64,000 bases of DNA from Methanolobus chelungpuianus (lineage in GTDB: Archaea; Halobacteriota; Methanosarcinia; Methanosarcinales; Methanosarcinaceae), in the NCBI RefSeq assembly GCF_024500045.1, contig NZ_JTEO01000001.1:101904-165903 (forward strand). The letters run 5' to 3'. The translations under genes and the position numbers were made by a program. The notes under the pieces were generated by a model. That model saw only the letters and a list, made by a program, of their open reading frames with translations, was not told where the DNA came from and did not search any database. This document shows, piece after piece, positions 33,626 to 43,039 of the stretch. Every line of letters begins with the position of its first letter. Within the stretch, counting starts at the first letter, position 1.

Positions 33626-35248
33626 ATGATGTTCAAAAAACTCCGCAGGTATGTCACTATTTTCAGGGTATTCTACAGGTACGGTCTTTTCAGTGCTCTT
33701 TACAGCGAAGTCAACAGTTACTATGTTTCAAACAGGCGCAACCTGTGTACGGCAGACATCAGGAACAGGAAGAATGCTGAGAATCTGCGGATGGCGCTGG
33801 AGGAACTTGGCCCCACCTTTGTCAAGCTTGGGCAGATGCTGAGCAAGAGACCGGATCTTGTCCCTGCCGTTTATGTGGAGGAACTTTCCCGTCTCCAGGA
33901 TAATGTGAGGAGGGTTGATTTTGAGCTGATGAAGGCCGCGTTCGGCGGATTCGCTTGCAGGCCATCGGATGATGCCGACATTGGCAGGGACTTTGATGTG
34001 CTTGAGGTATTCGATGAGTTCAATACCACTCCCATTGCATGCGCCTCTATTGCACAGGTCTACGAAGCCGTGTACCAGGGTAAGAAGGTTGCTGTAAAGA
34101 TAACAAAACCCGATCTTATCAACATAATCAATCTGGACCTTGCAATCCTGGACGACCTCAAGCCTTTAATAGTAAGGGCACTGGGGCTTGGCAGTAATTT
34201 CGACATCGATGCCTTTCTTTTTGAATTCAGGGACGTGCTGAACAGGGAGCTGGACCTGAGGAACGAGGCGAGGAACCTCAAGCGCTTCAGAGATAATTTT
34301 GAAGGCGTGGAAGGGATACATGTGCCAGGAGTCTATGAGGATTTCTCCAATGAGAATGTCCTGATCATGGATTATATGGAGGGCATACCTGTCAGGAAGC
34401 TTTCCCGGATACCTGCCGATAAAAGAAGGTGGTATGCAAAGCTGATCAGCAGCAGTTATCTCAAACAGGTCTATATCGACGGTTTCTACCATGCCGACCC
34501 GCATAGTTCCAACATCCTTCTCCAGGAGGATGGTATAGCCTATATCGATTTTGGAGCGGTGGGCAGCATTGATGATCAATTGCGCCGCAATATGCTTAAC
34601 CTTTTCTATGGTATCTACAAGAAAAAAGTGGATATCGTTTTTGAGGCTTTCCTGAAAATATCCGGGATATACAAGGAGGATATTGATGTCCGCCGTTTCA
34701 AGATAGACCTTGATGATATCATATCAAAACAGAATTATTCCGTAGGCGAGAGGCAGAGTGATAACTATGCCACCCTGGGACTTAAGTACGACCTGTCCCT
34801 TCCAAGTGAGTTCTCAACCCTTGAAAGGGCTCTGATACTGATCGAGGCAAACTGCCTGGAACTTGACCCGAAGTTCAACCTGCTGGAGAACGCCAAGCCC
34901 GTCATCACGCAGGTCTTCATGAAAAGATATTCGCCTTTTGAGGCTGCCGAGTACCTGCAGCTGGAGGGGGACAGATATCTGGAGATAATCAAGGAGCTCC
35001 CTCAGGGTGTCAGTGATGTGATCGAGACAATCCGCGGCTACAGGATAGAGAAATTAGAGAAGAAGAGCAGTGAGATCAAAAGATACAAGCTTGCAGACAC
35101 AATCTCTAAGTATGTATTCCTGCTGGCGATCCTCATAACATCGACCTATCTGGCAGCCGAAGGAACCGGATACCTGCCTTTGATAGGGATATTAGGCTTT
35201 TCAAGTGCAATTGTACTATTTGGGATAATGTTCTTTAAGAGGACTTAG
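33626..35248 (+). CDS. UbiB/ABC1 (AarF)-family atypical protein kinase
   Basis: 540 residues. The ABC1 kinase-like core is intact: LEELGPTFVKLGQMLSKRPDLVP (KxGQ helix), the Ala-rich loop ACASIAQVYEA, VAVKITKP, the DLRNEARNLKRF segment and FYHADPHSSNILL with IDFGAVG (metal-binding and catalytic loops). Two hydrophobic helices at the C-terminus (about 495-535) anchor it to the membrane. In bacteria and mitochondria the family supports ubiquinone synthesis; in methanogens, which use methanophenazine, the client is unknown. Stand-alone gene between the cbiO promoter and the ribosomal operon terminator. Confidence 0.92.
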   Translation: MMFKKLRRYVTIFRVFYRYGLFSALYSEVNSYYVSNRRNLCTADIRNRKNAENLRMALEELGPTFVKLGQMLSKRPDLVPAVYVEELSRLQDNVRRVDFELMKAAFGGFACRPSDDADIGRDFDVLEVFDEFNTTPIACASIAQVYEAVYQGKKVAVKITKPDLINIINLDLAILDDLKPLIVRALGLGSNFDIDAFLFEFRDVLNRELDLRNEARNLKRFRDNFEGVEGIHVPGVYEDFSNENVLIMDYMEGIPVRKLSRIPADKRRWYAKLISSSYLKQVYIDGFYHADPHSSNILLQEDGIAYIDFGAVGSIDDQLRRNMLNLFYGIYKKKVDIVFEAFLKISGIYKEDIDVRRFKIDLDDIISKQNYSVGERQSDNYATLGLKYDLSLPSEFSTLERALILIEANCLELDPKFNLLENAKPVITQVFMKRYSPFEAAEYLQLEGDRYLEIIKELPQGVSDVIETIRGYRIEKLEKKSSEIKRYKLADTISKYVFLLAILITSTYLAAEGTGYLPLIGILGFSSAIVLFGIMFFKRT

Positions 35249-35345
35249 AAGTGCCTGTGAAGCAAGGCAGTTCACGCTTGTGGACTGTCACATCATGCAT
35301 CAAATAGATTTGTCTTATGATGCTGCTTTTATGATAATAAATCAG

Positions 35346-35379
35346 CTAAAAAAAGAGAGTTGCTCGCACAGGGCGAGCA
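35346..35379 (-). terminator. Terminator of the ribosomal stalk operon
   Basis: Minus-strand hairpin TGCTCGC / GCGAGCA (35373-35379 and 35361-35367, loop 5 bases) followed by CTCTC and seven T residues. It begins 15 bases after the L12 stop codon. Confidence 0.8.
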
Positions 35380-35393
35380 GTAATGATCGATGT

Positions 35394-35708
35394 TTACCCG
35401 AAGAGTGCACCGAGACCGGCCATTCCGCTCTCTTCTGCCTCTTCCTTGTCTTCTTCTTCGCTCTTGGCTTCTGCTGCTGGTGCTGCTGCGGCTGCAGCTG
35501 GTGCTGCTGCGACTGCTGCTGGTGCTGCTGCGACTGCTGCGGTTGCCATTGCTTCTTCGATGTCTACGCCTTCAAGGGCTGCGATGAGTGCCTTTGCGCG
35601 TGCATCGTTGACCTCTACGCCTGCTGCCTGAAGTACGGCAGTGACTGTTGCTTCTGTAATCTCTTTACCTGCTTTGTGCAATAAAAGTGCTGCGTATATG
35701 TATTCCAT
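35394..35708 (-). CDS. rpl12: Ribosomal protein L12 (P1), stalk
   Basis: 104 residues. An N-terminal helical dimerisation domain ([19 protein letters not shown]), an Ala/Pro hinge in the middle and an acidic end with the stalk signature [12 protein letters not shown] that recruits elongation factors. The same signature ends the L10 gene just upstream, as expected for archaeal P-proteins. Last gene of the operon, followed by a terminator. Confidence 0.97.
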   Translation of the reverse strand: MEYIYAALLLHKAGKEITEATVTAVLQAAGVEVNDARAKALIAALEGVDIEEAMATAAVAAAPAAVAAAPAAAAAAPAAEAKSEEEDKEEAEESGMAGLGALFG

Positions 35709-35760
35709 GTGAAATCACCTTTTGTTTATTAATGTAAATCTGTAATTATGTCCATCCTGT

Positions 35761-36786
35761 TCATCCGAAAAGAGCTCCGAGTCCGGCCATTCCTTCCTCT
35801 TCGCTGTTCTCTTCCTCTTCTTCCTTCTCTTCAACGGCCTCAGTTGCAGTTGTTTCGGTTATGACCGCTGCTGCTGATGCCCTTGCTCCAAGGGCCTCTT
35901 TCAGCTCGTCATCGATCGCTTCCCCGTTAACATCTGAAGCTGCAGATGCCACTGCAAGCATCTGTGAGTATGCTTTTCCAAGCAGGGCATCCATGATGTC
36001 CGGTTCGAGCACAGCTGCATTGATACCAAGGTTGCGTGACTCTGTTGTAGCCTTTGCAATGATCGCGCGGATGCTGTCTGCGGTCGGGTATGCTGCATAG
36101 ACTGAGAGGTTGAGTGCCTGCCGGGCTGCCAGCATAACATCTGACAAGAACTTTGTCTCATCGATGGCAAGTACGTCCGGTGTAAAGACTGAACCTGCCT
36201 CAAGGACTGCCCTGAGGTCCAGGCCCACTATCATCGGGTAAACCTCAAGCCTTGTGAGCATGGCTGCAAGTTTCTGGGAGACGACCTCTCCTTCCTTTGC
36301 AACCGTCTTCGTTTCCCTTACCACTACCTTACCGGCGTCTATAGCAGCCGGTATCCCTACACTCTGCATTTCTCCGAGTATGGGTCCTGGCGGGAAACCG
36401 GTCGGACCTGCCTGAACAACAATGTCCTTGGGTGCAACAGTTCCTCCCTTTATGGGTGAGGGGCTCTTGCTCTGTTCAAGCACCTTATAAAGTCTGAACG
36501 GGTTCTGTTCGGTGAAGATAAGGGCTGTCTGCACGTCGATGTAATCATCCATCTTCATGACATCTTCGTGTGATTCGTCAAATGCCCTTTTGATGAGTGT
36601 GTTCCTTGCAACCTTCAAAACAGCAGTACCCTGAAGGTCCCTTCTCATTTTCTGAAGCTGCTTTGCAGGAATTCCGGCGACACCCACTACTCCGAACAGG
36701 GGATACTTCCTGATGAGTTCCTTGATCTCCTCAACTTCCTGTTTCTTCCATTGAGGAACGCGCTCTGCGTGGTGAATGTCTTCCAT
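35761..36786 (-). CDS. rpl10: Ribosomal protein L10 (P0), stalk base
   Basis: 341 residues. The N-terminal rRNA-binding domain (HAERVPQWKKQEVEEIKELI ... VVGVAGIPAKQLQKMRRDL), an insertion domain (LKVARNTL ... PTGFPPGPILGEMQSVGIP), and a C-terminal Ala-rich and acidic tail ending [13 protein letters not shown]. It holds the L12 dimers on the 50S subunit. It abuts L1 with no gap and lies 52 bases before L12. Confidence 0.97.
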   Translation of the reverse strand: MEDIHHAERVPQWKKQEVEEIKELIRKYPLFGVVGVAGIPAKQLQKMRRDLQGTAVLKVARNTLIKRAFDESHEDVMKMDDYIDVQTALIFTEQNPFRLYKVLEQSKSPSPIKGGTVAPKDIVVQAGPTGFPPGPILGEMQSVGIPAAIDAGKVVVRETKTVAKEGEVVSQKLAAMLTRLEVYPMIVGLDLRAVLEAGSVFTPDVLAIDETKFLSDVMLAARQALNLSVYAAYPTADSIRAIIAKATTESRNLGINAAVLEPDIMDALLGKAYSQMLAVASAASDVNGEAIDDELKEALGARASAAAVITETTATEAVEEKEEEEENSEEEGMAGLGALFG

Positions 36787-37428
36787 TTATACCACCTTCA
36801 CGGATTTGCCCATGGTGGTCGTAACATAGATAGATCTTATGTTATGCTTACCCTTCTCAAGAGCTTGCTCGACCCTGTTCAGGACAGTTTCCACATTGTC
36901 TGCCAGCTTGTTGACATCCATGTCCTTACGTCCTACAGATACGTGGAACGTAAGCCTGTCCTTCGATCTTATCCTGATGGAGCTTTTTGCGTTGTTCACA
37001 AGATCCCCAACATTCTTGCCAGGTGGCAGGGGTGTTGGCATCTTTCCTCTCGGACCAAGGATCGCACCCAGGTTCTTACCGATCTGGGCCATATACTGAA
37101 CTTCGGCAATGAAGAAGTCACATTCGTTGGCAATAGCCCTTGCGCGTGCCTTGTCAGCACCGAGGTCAGCGATGTCCGTATCAGTGAATACGTACTGGAC
37201 ACCCGCTTCCTTTGCCTGGAGACCTACTTCTCCTTTCGCAAAAACAGCGATCTTGAGGTCCTTTCCTAAACCGTGCGGTAATAATATCTCTTCATCGACA
37301 CGGTTTTTAGGCTGACTCATGTCAAGATTCTTAAGGTTTATAGCCAGGTCCACACTCTCAGCGAAATTACGCTGTGGTGACTCCTGCAATAACCTGTTAA
37401 TAGCTTCTACTATATTTTGTTCTGCCAT
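36787..37428 (-). CDS. rpl1: Ribosomal protein L1
   Basis: 213-residue large-subunit protein that forms the mobile L1 stalk near the E site. Family blocks: NFAESVDLAINLKNLD, VLPHGLG-like ILLPHGLGKDLKIAVFA, and the GPRGKMPTPLPPG loop. GGGAGGT site before the ATG. In methanogens L1 is a known translational autoregulator of its own operon; a strong hairpin lies about 70-95 bases upstream of the start (listed separately). Confidence 0.97.
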   Translation of the reverse strand: MAEQNIVEAINRLLQESPQRNFAESVDLAINLKNLDMSQPKNRVDEEILLPHGLGKDLKIAVFAKGEVGLQAKEAGVQYVFTDTDIADLGADKARARAIANECDFFIAEVQYMAQIGKNLGAILGPRGKMPTPLPPGKNVGDLVNNAKSSIRIRSKDRLTFHVSVGRKDMDVNKLADNVETVLNRVEQALEKGKHNIRSIYVTTTMGKSVKVV

Positions 37429-37494
37429 TCTTTACCTCCCGTAGTTTGAACAAAATGTTCAGGCAGGACCGTTCCGGTCTACTACGGCTTATTT

Positions 37495-37522
37495 AGAGTT
37501 TCAGTTAGATGACTGAAACTCT
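37495..37522 (-). promoter_or_regulatory. 11-bp hairpin between L11 and L1
   Basis: AGAGTTTCAGT (37495-37505) and ACTGAAACTCT (37512-37522) pair perfectly around a 6-base loop, in the 159-base gap between the L11 stop and L1 start. No T-run follows on the minus strand, so it is more likely a regulatory or processing structure in the L1 leader than a terminator. Confidence 0.55.
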
Positions 37523-37587
37523 GTCTAACGGGCACCTTTACTTAAACAACAGTTTTAAACCTATCGGTCAGGCCTGTGTAAGTGCGG

Positions 37588-38073
37588 TTACCAGGATTCT
37601 GCTGCCAGCACGTCGTCAAACTTGCCTTCATCAATGGCCTTCTGACATTCCCTGGCATGCATCCCTTCAGCGGTGACGCCCATTGGCACACAAGCACCAA
37701 GGACTTCCTTGACAGCGGCCTTTAAGGTGTATGCAAGCATATCATCCTTCTTCATGCGTGCTATCTTGGAGGCCTGCGGGATTGTGAGATTGCCTACCAT
37801 GGTGGTCCCTGCGGCTCCTGAACCCTTCTCAAGTCCAAGTTCCTTCAGGATCAGTGCTGCTGTCGGGGGTGTACCGACCTCGATCTCGAATGTCTTGTCC
37901 GCAGCAACTATTACCTTGATGGGGACCTGCATTCCGTTGTAATCCTTTGTTTTCTCATTGATCTTATCGATCACGGCTTTTACGTTGATCCCCAGAGGAC
38001 CAAGTGCCGGACCAAGTGGTGGTCCTGGGTTTGCTTTGCCTCCCGGGACCAGTGCTTCAACGACATTTGCCAT
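37588..38073 (-). CDS. rpl11: Ribosomal protein L11
   Basis: 161-residue protein of the GTPase-associated centre. N-terminal [24 protein letters not shown] block, then a C-terminal rRNA-binding domain ([36 protein letters not shown]). GGTGATG site before the ATG. Preceded by spt5 (40-base gap) and followed by L1, the standard archaeal order. Confidence 0.97.
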   Translation of the reverse strand: MANVVEALVPGGKANPGPPLGPALGPLGINVKAVIDKINEKTKDYNGMQVPIKVIVAADKTFEIEVGTPPTAALILKELGLEKGSGAAGTTMVGNLTIPQASKIARMKKDDMLAYTLKAAVKEVLGACVPMGVTAEGMHARECQKAIDEGKFDDVLAAESW

Positions 38074-38113
38074 TTGAACATCACCATTGAATTTTGATTA
38101 TAAATAAATTGTA

Positions 38114-38581
38114 TCAGGAATTGTTCTCTTCTTCTTTCCTGAGGACTCTTACAGTATCGCCACGAATAGTTATAGGTATCGGTACAACTGCATCGAAGAG
38201 TTCCACAGTGATCTCCTCGTGACCTTCGTCCACTCTCTTGACGCGGGCTCTCTCTCCCTTGAACGGGCCGGAAGTGATCTCAATGATCGCGCCTTCTGTT
38301 ATGCCTGTTACAGTGGGTTTCGGAGTAAGGAAGTGGGATATCTCCTCTATGCTTGACCTTCCCTTGACAACTGTCCTCGCGTGGGGAACTGTCTGGATGG
38401 CCTGTTCAACAACACCTGGTTCGGGTGCTTCGATGAGAACATATCCTTTAAGCTCATCAGGGGCGATTATCGCCCTGATATCAAGATGGTCCTTGCGTGC
38501 GACCTGTGTGAGCATGTTTGCAACTGAGCGCTCCTGATTTGCAGTAGTCTTGACCACAAATATCGCAGAATCTTCGGCCAT
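38114..38581 (-). CDS. spt5: Transcription elongation factor Spt5 (archaeal NusG)
   Basis: 155 residues from ATG 38581 (a GTG two codons earlier overlaps secE). NGN domain (IFVVKTTANQERSVANMLTQ ... GYVLIEAPEPGVVEQAIQTVPHARTVVKG) followed by a KOW domain (GAIIEITSGPFKGERARVKRVDEGHEEITVEL). It binds the RNA polymerase clamp with Spt4 and supports processivity. It directly follows secE. Confidence 0.96.
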   Translation of the reverse strand: MAEDSAIFVVKTTANQERSVANMLTQVARKDHLDIRAIIAPDELKGYVLIEAPEPGVVEQAIQTVPHARTVVKGRSSIEEISHFLTPKPTVTGITEGAIIEITSGPFKGERARVKRVDEGHEEITVELFDAVVPIPITIRGDTVRVLRKEEENNS

Positions 38582-38583
38582 AT

Positions 38584-38799
38584 TCACACCATTCTCGGCA
38601 ATTCTACCAATAGCACGTATATGATGAACCCTACAAATCCGATTGCGAGGATTCCCAGCCCGGCAACCTTTGCTATAGTCAGAAACTCTTCCCTGGAGGG
38701 TTTCTTTGTAAGCTTGAGCACCCTGAGGTAGGACCTGAGGGTCTGGCCTATGTTACTGTTAAGTTCTTTAATATCAAATTCTTCTGCCAAGTACTTCAC
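38584..38799 (-). CDS. secE: Preprotein translocase subunit SecE (Sec61 gamma)
   Basis: 71 residues with a short amphipathic helix (VLKLTKKPSREEFLTIAKVAG) and a single C-terminal membrane helix, the minimal archaeal SecE plan. It clamps SecY in the translocon. GTG start at 38799; a TATA-like CTATAAATT about 60 bases upstream suggests its own promoter, separate from ftsZ. Its stop overlaps the region just before the spt5 ATG. Confidence 0.92.
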   Translation of the reverse strand: MKYLAEEFDIKELNSNIGQTLRSYLRVLKLTKKPSREEFLTIAKVAGLGILAIGFVGFIIYVLLVELPRMV

Positions 38800-38957
38800 A
38801 ACCGGTTAAGCTTGATAAGATGATAGGATAATAGCTTTGGTAAATTCCTGCCAAACGCAATTTATAGAGCCATCTAAATAGCGTATATAATAAAATACCT
38901 TTCGATTGAACAGTGCATTCAGTACTGTTCAACCGGTAGTCTGTCTTTATAAGGACT

Positions 38958-40067
38958 TCATTTGACAAAGTCTATGCCGTATCTCCTGGTGACGTTCTTT
39001 GCACCGCCGTGGCCGTAGATCTGCGGGGACTTCACTCCGGTAACCACGATCATGGTACGCACGGTATTCTCAAGGGAGTTATCCACCTGGGCACCCCATA
39101 TAAGTCTTGCCTCCGGGTCAATCCTGTTGTAGACTTCCTGCACTACGCTCTCTGCTTCTGCAATGGTCATGTCCGGTCCGCCCACAACATTGACCAGGGC
39201 TGATGTAGCACCTGAGATATCAACGTCCAGCAACGGGCTGCGAAGTGCTTTCTGCACGGATTCCACTGCCTTTGCCTCGCCCTCTGCCTCGCCAAGACCT
39301 ATCATGGCAACTCCTCCGTTCTGCATCACGGTCCTTACATCGGCAAAGTCAAGGTTGACAAGCCCTGGTTTTGTGATGAGCTCTGTAATACCTTTTACGG
39401 CTCTCATGAGGACTTCATCAGAAACCTTGAATGCTGCCTGAAGGGGCAGCCTGGGAACTACTTCCAGCAGCTTGTCATTTGGTACGACGATGACAGTATC
39501 TGCCACATCCCTTAATCTCTCAAGGCCTGCTTCTGCGTTTGTGCGCCTCACATGGCCTTCCACGCTGAAAGGCAATGTTACCACTGCGATGGTCAGTGCG
39601 CCTGCATCCCTTGCAGCCTCTGCAACAATTGGGGCTGAACCTGTTCCGGTTCCTCCTCCGAGTCCGGCTGTAATGAATACCATGTCGCTTCCCTGAACCA
39701 CGCTGGCAATATCATCCACGCTCTCAAGGGCTGCGTCTTCTCCTATCTGCGGAAGGCTGCCTGCACCAAGTCCTCTTGTCTTCTTCCTTCCGATGAGTAT
39801 CTTCCTGTCGGCACTTATGTTCAGGAGGTGCTGTGCATCCGTATTGAGCGCAACAAGCTCTGCGCCCTTTATTCCTTCGTCAGCCATCCTCTGCGCGCTG
39901 TTAGAACCACCGCCACCGCAACCAATTACCTTGATATTGGTTTGCAGCTCACGCAGCATTTCTTCTAGTTCAGCATTGATGTCTCTCTGATCCTGGCTTC
40001 TAGCCGGGTTGCGAAGATGCGCTTCCTGTTCAGACCTTGCCAGTGCCTCTTCTACTATGGATTTCAT
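38958..40067 (-). CDS. ftsZ: Cell division protein FtsZ
   Basis: 369-residue tubulin-like GTPase that assembles the division ring. The nucleotide-binding blocks are intact: [15 protein letters not shown], the tubulin signature [12 protein letters not shown], and PNDKLLEVV and DFADVRTVM in the T7 region. The C-terminus ends [12 protein letters not shown], typical of archaeal FtsZ1-type proteins. An N-terminal ~40-residue extension rich in Glu and Arg precedes the GTPase fold. GAGGGA site before the ATG. The order ftsZ-secE-spt5-L11-L1-L10-L12 is widely kept in Euryarchaeota. Confidence 0.97.
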   Translation of the reverse strand: MKSIVEEALARSEQEAHLRNPARSQDQRDINAELEEMLRELQTNIKVIGCGGGGSNSAQRMADEGIKGAELVALNTDAQHLLNISADRKILIGRKKTRGLGAGSLPQIGEDAALESVDDIASVVQGSDMVFITAGLGGGTGTGSAPIVAEAARDAGALTIAVVTLPFSVEGHVRRTNAEAGLERLRDVADTVIVVPNDKLLEVVPRLPLQAAFKVSDEVLMRAVKGITELITKPGLVNLDFADVRTVMQNGGVAMIGLGEAEGEAKAVESVQKALRSPLLDVDISGATSALVNVVGGPDMTIAEAESVVQEVYNRIDPEARLIWGAQVDNSLENTVRTMIVVTGVKSPQIYGHGGAKNVTRRYGIDFVK

Positions 40068-40109
40068 CTTTTTTCCCTCAGATGTCGTGTATTCAGTTAC
40101 GGGTGATTG

Positions 40110-41555
40110 TTAGTGAATGGTCAATGGGATTTCTTTAATCTTTCGCACGTGGACCATTTCCGGTCCGATAACATTTCCATTGACTATAACTGTTTCCTTG
40201 TTGGCCAGTTTTCCATACAGAGGACCCGGACCGACACCAAGCCCCTTTGCCATCTCGGGACTGAACTTCTCAGTCACTATATAAATTAGATTCTCCTCTG
40301 GAATATATTTAACTTCATAATGCTCTTTTAGTATTTTAATGCATTCATTTATGATATCCTGCGTCATTATTCTTACCTTTTCACCGAAGCCCAGTATGTG
40401 TCCGGATAATGTGCCATTCTCCTTTTCAAGATAAACGGGAGCAAACTCTTCCAGGGTCCGGTATAGTGCCTCCCTGTCCACGGAAACTACTTCCTGTAGC
40501 AGTTGCTCGTTCACCACTGCAGCATGGATCTTCTCCTCCTGTCCTGCCTGCAGTGCACTGGCCGCTGCGCTCCTGAAACACCTGTTTATCCTGAACCTGC
40601 CTCCGGGGCACAGTTCTTCAGCCATCCTGCGGATATCCAGGAACAGTTCCCAGTCAAGACCTCTCAACTCCCTTATATCCCCTTCCCGCAGTACGATGTA
40701 TCCCAGCTCCTGAAGGAGGCCCTGTATCCTGTCCCTTTCCCTGGCAGGCATCGATTTCCGATCCAGGTATGCGAACTTTGCCCCGGACTTGTCAAAAGCC
40801 TGCCTTATAAGCTCAATATCTATGTCGCCCAGCTGATGGTCCGGGAAATTATGCCCGAAAGTGATGTCCTCTTCAAGTAACAGCTTTGTCTGTCTGCTTG
40901 CATAATGCCCGCCTCCAAAACCAATCGCCACCGGCTGATTTACCGGCTCAGCTTCCATTATTGCCTTTGCAACGATCTCTCCTGCAGCCGGATCGACCCA
41001 CTGCTCCGGCCCACTGCCGATCTCGGCGTACACCATTGGAGTTGCAATATCTGTGGGGCCGTGGTGAGTGGATTCCATGTTTATCTCAAAGCCGGTCCCT
41101 TTTGCAAGATGCTGCATGTTGCGAAGGATGGAACTGATCATAAAAGGGGCCGGTACGGACAGCTCAAAAGGCCTCCCGCCAAAATGCGCACTTTTGACAT
41201 TTCCTGTGAAATGTGCTGTCAGGACTGCCCTGCCGTCACTGCTCTTATGCCTGGACGCCACAATGATGAGGTCGGTATCATATCCATGCTGTTCCATGGT
41301 CTCATCGATACGGTCCTGGTATATGTGATGCTGTTCGATCTCGATTATCCTGTGGGTGTCAGTTTCGAGTATACCGGCGAGGCCTTCCCACAATCGCGGA
41401 AGCTCCTCCACGGGTTTCCACTCCCGGATCAACAGTAACTTCTCTTTGATATTTCTGCTTGCCGGATCTGCTGAGGAGCAGAGAATGTTGGTTTTCTTAT
41501 AGTTCATGCCTTTCATGATGTCTGTAGGGATCTGGTGGTGAGTTAGAATATTCAT
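40110..41555 (-). CDS. dtdA: D-aminoacyl-tRNA deacylase, archaeal type (GEK1/DTD2)
   Basis: 481 residues. The N-terminal ~280 residues match the archaeal/plant deacylase that removes D-amino acids from mischarged tRNA: ILCSSADPASRNIKEKLL, SRHKSSDGRAVLTAHFTGN, ESTHHGPTDIATPMVYAEIGS and GFGGGHYA with conserved His residues. The C-terminal ~200 residues (DIRRMAEELCPG... to the end) are an extension found in methanosarcinal versions as far as I recall. A start at the internal ATG 41507 (MNYKKTNILCSS) would fit the family N-terminus better than 41555; a GGAT site favours 41555. Downstream of ftsZ, convergent relation none. Confidence 0.88.
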   Translation of the reverse strand: MNILTHHQIPTDIMKGMNYKKTNILCSSADPASRNIKEKLLLIREWKPVEELPRLWEGLAGILETDTHRIIEIEQHHIYQDRIDETMEQHGYDTDLIIVASRHKSSDGRAVLTAHFTGNVKSAHFGGRPFELSVPAPFMISSILRNMQHLAKGTGFEINMESTHHGPTDIATPMVYAEIGSGPEQWVDPAAGEIVAKAIMEAEPVNQPVAIGFGGGHYASRQTKLLLEEDITFGHNFPDHQLGDIDIELIRQAFDKSGAKFAYLDRKSMPARERDRIQGLLQELGYIVLREGDIRELRGLDWELFLDIRRMAEELCPGGRFRINRCFRSAAASALQAGQEEKIHAAVVNEQLLQEVVSVDREALYRTLEEFAPVYLEKENGTLSGHILGFGEKVRIMTQDIINECIKILKEHYEVKYIPEENLIYIVTEKFSPEMAKGLGVGPGPLYGKLANKETVIVNGNVIGPEMVHVRKIKEIPLTIH

Positions 41556-41686
41556 TTACAATCCATCTGATATAACTGTCGTCACAGTTCGCCGGCTCAG
41601 CAAACTTAAGATATATCATGTCGTCATCTGTAGTACTATAGGAGTATCATAATAAAATACAGGCGCAAGGCTGATGAAGTGATAAT

Positions 41687-42349
41687 TTGGGCAGTGTAAC
41701 AATTGGCAGTGTGACAATAGATTGGCTAGGGCACGCAGGTTTCATGATCAAAGGGGATGACCGGGTAATCTACATCGACCCGTATCTGCCTGCATACGAT
41801 GTTCCTTCAGAGGATATGGGAGACATACTCCTTATAACACAGGAACATGATGAGCACTGCCATCCGGAGTCCATCCGGAAGGTCCGCAAGGGCGATGCAA
41901 CGACACTTGTACCCGAAAGCGTCAGCCTTGATTTCAGGGGGGACGCCAGAAGGGTCGCAGCAGGTGATTCCCTGACGGGTGAACTTGCTATAAAAGGCGT
42001 GGGCATAGAAGTGGTTCCTGCATACGAGGGTGAAACCCTCCCTGAACCGCAGAACGGCGGTGTTGGGTATATACTTGAAATAGGCGGCCTGAGGATATAT
42101 CATGCAGGCGATACTGCCGTAATACCCGAGATGCGTGACTTCTCGGTAGATGTAGCCCTTCTTCCCATAGGCGGCCGTTCTCCCATGAAGGAGGAACAAG
42201 CTGCTGAGGCTGCAGTTATTCTCTCTCCCAAGGTCGCCATACCTATGCATTATGATCCCGGGAGGCAGGATGCTGATCCGGATAAATTCTCCCGGATGGT
42301 CGGATCAGGAGCGCCAAACATAGATGTAATCATCCTTGATCCTTTCTGA
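41687..42349 (+). CDS. MBL-fold metal-dependent hydrolase (UPF0173-like)
   Basis: 220 residues. The metallo-beta-lactamase fold is seen in IDWLGHAGFMIKGDDRVIYIDPYL, the metal ligands in QEHDEHCHPES (HxxxHxH-like), YHAGDTAVI and AIPMHYDPG. No signal peptide. TTG start at 41687 behind GAAGTGAT; the first ten residues GSVTIGSVTI are a near-perfect duplication, and a GTG at 41711 would give the usual family start. It is 10 bases before rnp4 and probably co-transcribed. Substrate unknown. Confidence 0.9.
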   Translation: MGSVTIGSVTIDWLGHAGFMIKGDDRVIYIDPYLPAYDVPSEDMGDILLITQEHDEHCHPESIRKVRKGDATTLVPESVSLDFRGDARRVAAGDSLTGELAIKGVGIEVVPAYEGETLPEPQNGGVGYILEIGGLRIYHAGDTAVIPEMRDFSVDVALLPIGGRSPMKEEQAAEAAVILSPKVAIPMHYDPGRQDADPDKFSRMVGSGAPNIDVIILDPF

Positions 42350-42359
42350 GGAAGTATCC

Positions 42360-42746
42360 ATGGCAAAACACAGACAGAAAAACAAAGCAGTTGCAAAGGA
42401 CATCGCATATGAACGTATAGTCTGCCTGTTCGATCTGGCAGGCAGGGAGTATGCGGAGAGTCCTGTAAGAAGCAACAGGTATGTTTCCCTGGCAAAACGG
42501 ATCGGGATGCGCTATCGGGTGAGCCTGCCTTCTGAACTGAAAAGGAAAATGTGCAAAGGCTGTGGCTCCTTTCTCTCTCCCGGGGCCAGTTGCAGGGTCC
42601 GCCTGAAAGACGGGCGCCTTAACATCACATGCCTGAGCTGTGGCAGAGTGCAGCGATATCCTCTGGCTGGCGAAAAGATAGTAGCGAAGGAAACAGTAGA
42701 AGGGTCAGCTCCAGGGCCAAAGCGGAAGAATAACCTTATCCGCTGA
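42360..42746 (+). CDS. rnp4: Ribonuclease P protein component 4 (Rpp21)
   Basis: 128-residue protein subunit of RNase P, which matures the 5' end of tRNAs. The zinc ribbon ligands are CKGCG and CLSCG, with conserved RVSLPSELKRKMCKGCGSFL context, and the basic N-terminus MAKHRQKNKAVAKDIAYERI contacts RNA. The ATG at 42360 follows TGAGGAAG; a longer frame overlaps the previous gene. A tRNA gene lies close by, on the opposite strand. Confidence 0.93.
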   Translation: MAKHRQKNKAVAKDIAYERIVCLFDLAGREYAESPVRSNRYVSLAKRIGMRYRVSLPSELKRKMCKGCGSFLSPGASCRVRLKDGRLNITCLSCGRVQRYPLAGEKIVAKETVEGSAPGPKRKNNLIR

Positions 42747-42969
42747 TGTAAGATAGAAGTCTCATTATTCCGTAGGCTACTACGAACATAATGATCCCCA
42801 TGGCAACATACAGGAATATGAGCCTGAAGGCTTCTTCCTTTTCAGATCCCTGCTTTATTCCGAAGCCGCCTCTGCAACCTCCCGTGCCACAGGAATTGCA
42901 GGACACGGTCTTCTTCGTCTGGTTCCTCGGATGATTGTTCAGAACCGGGAGGGGTATTTTCTCTGACAT
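42736..42969 (-). CDS. Small membrane protein with CNSCGTGGC motif
   Basis: 77 residues, not recognised by name. N-terminal half is polar with a cysteine cluster CNSCGTGGCRGG that could bind a metal; C-terminal half is one hydrophobic helix (LIFLYVAMGIIMFVVAYGIMRLL). No clear ribosome site. It converges on rnp4 with an 11-base overlap of the ends. Codon use looks like that of real genes here; function unknown. Confidence 0.65.
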   Translation of the reverse strand: MSEKIPLPVLNNHPRNQTKKTVSCNSCGTGGCRGGFGIKQGSEKEEAFRLIFLYVAMGIIMFVVAYGIMRLLSYISG

Positions 42970-43039
42970 AACGTGGTTGGATAAGAGCTCATGTGATTAG
43001 TTCTTTTCGCCCCGACGTCTCAATAACCGGAAAAATGGA

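Noticed and set aside
35280..35684. Cys- and Trp-rich rightward frame of 134 codons, resembling a metallothionein-like protein
   Set aside because: It is the reverse strand of the Ala/Pro-rich hinge of ribosomal L12; the repeats are GCT/GCA codons read backwards.
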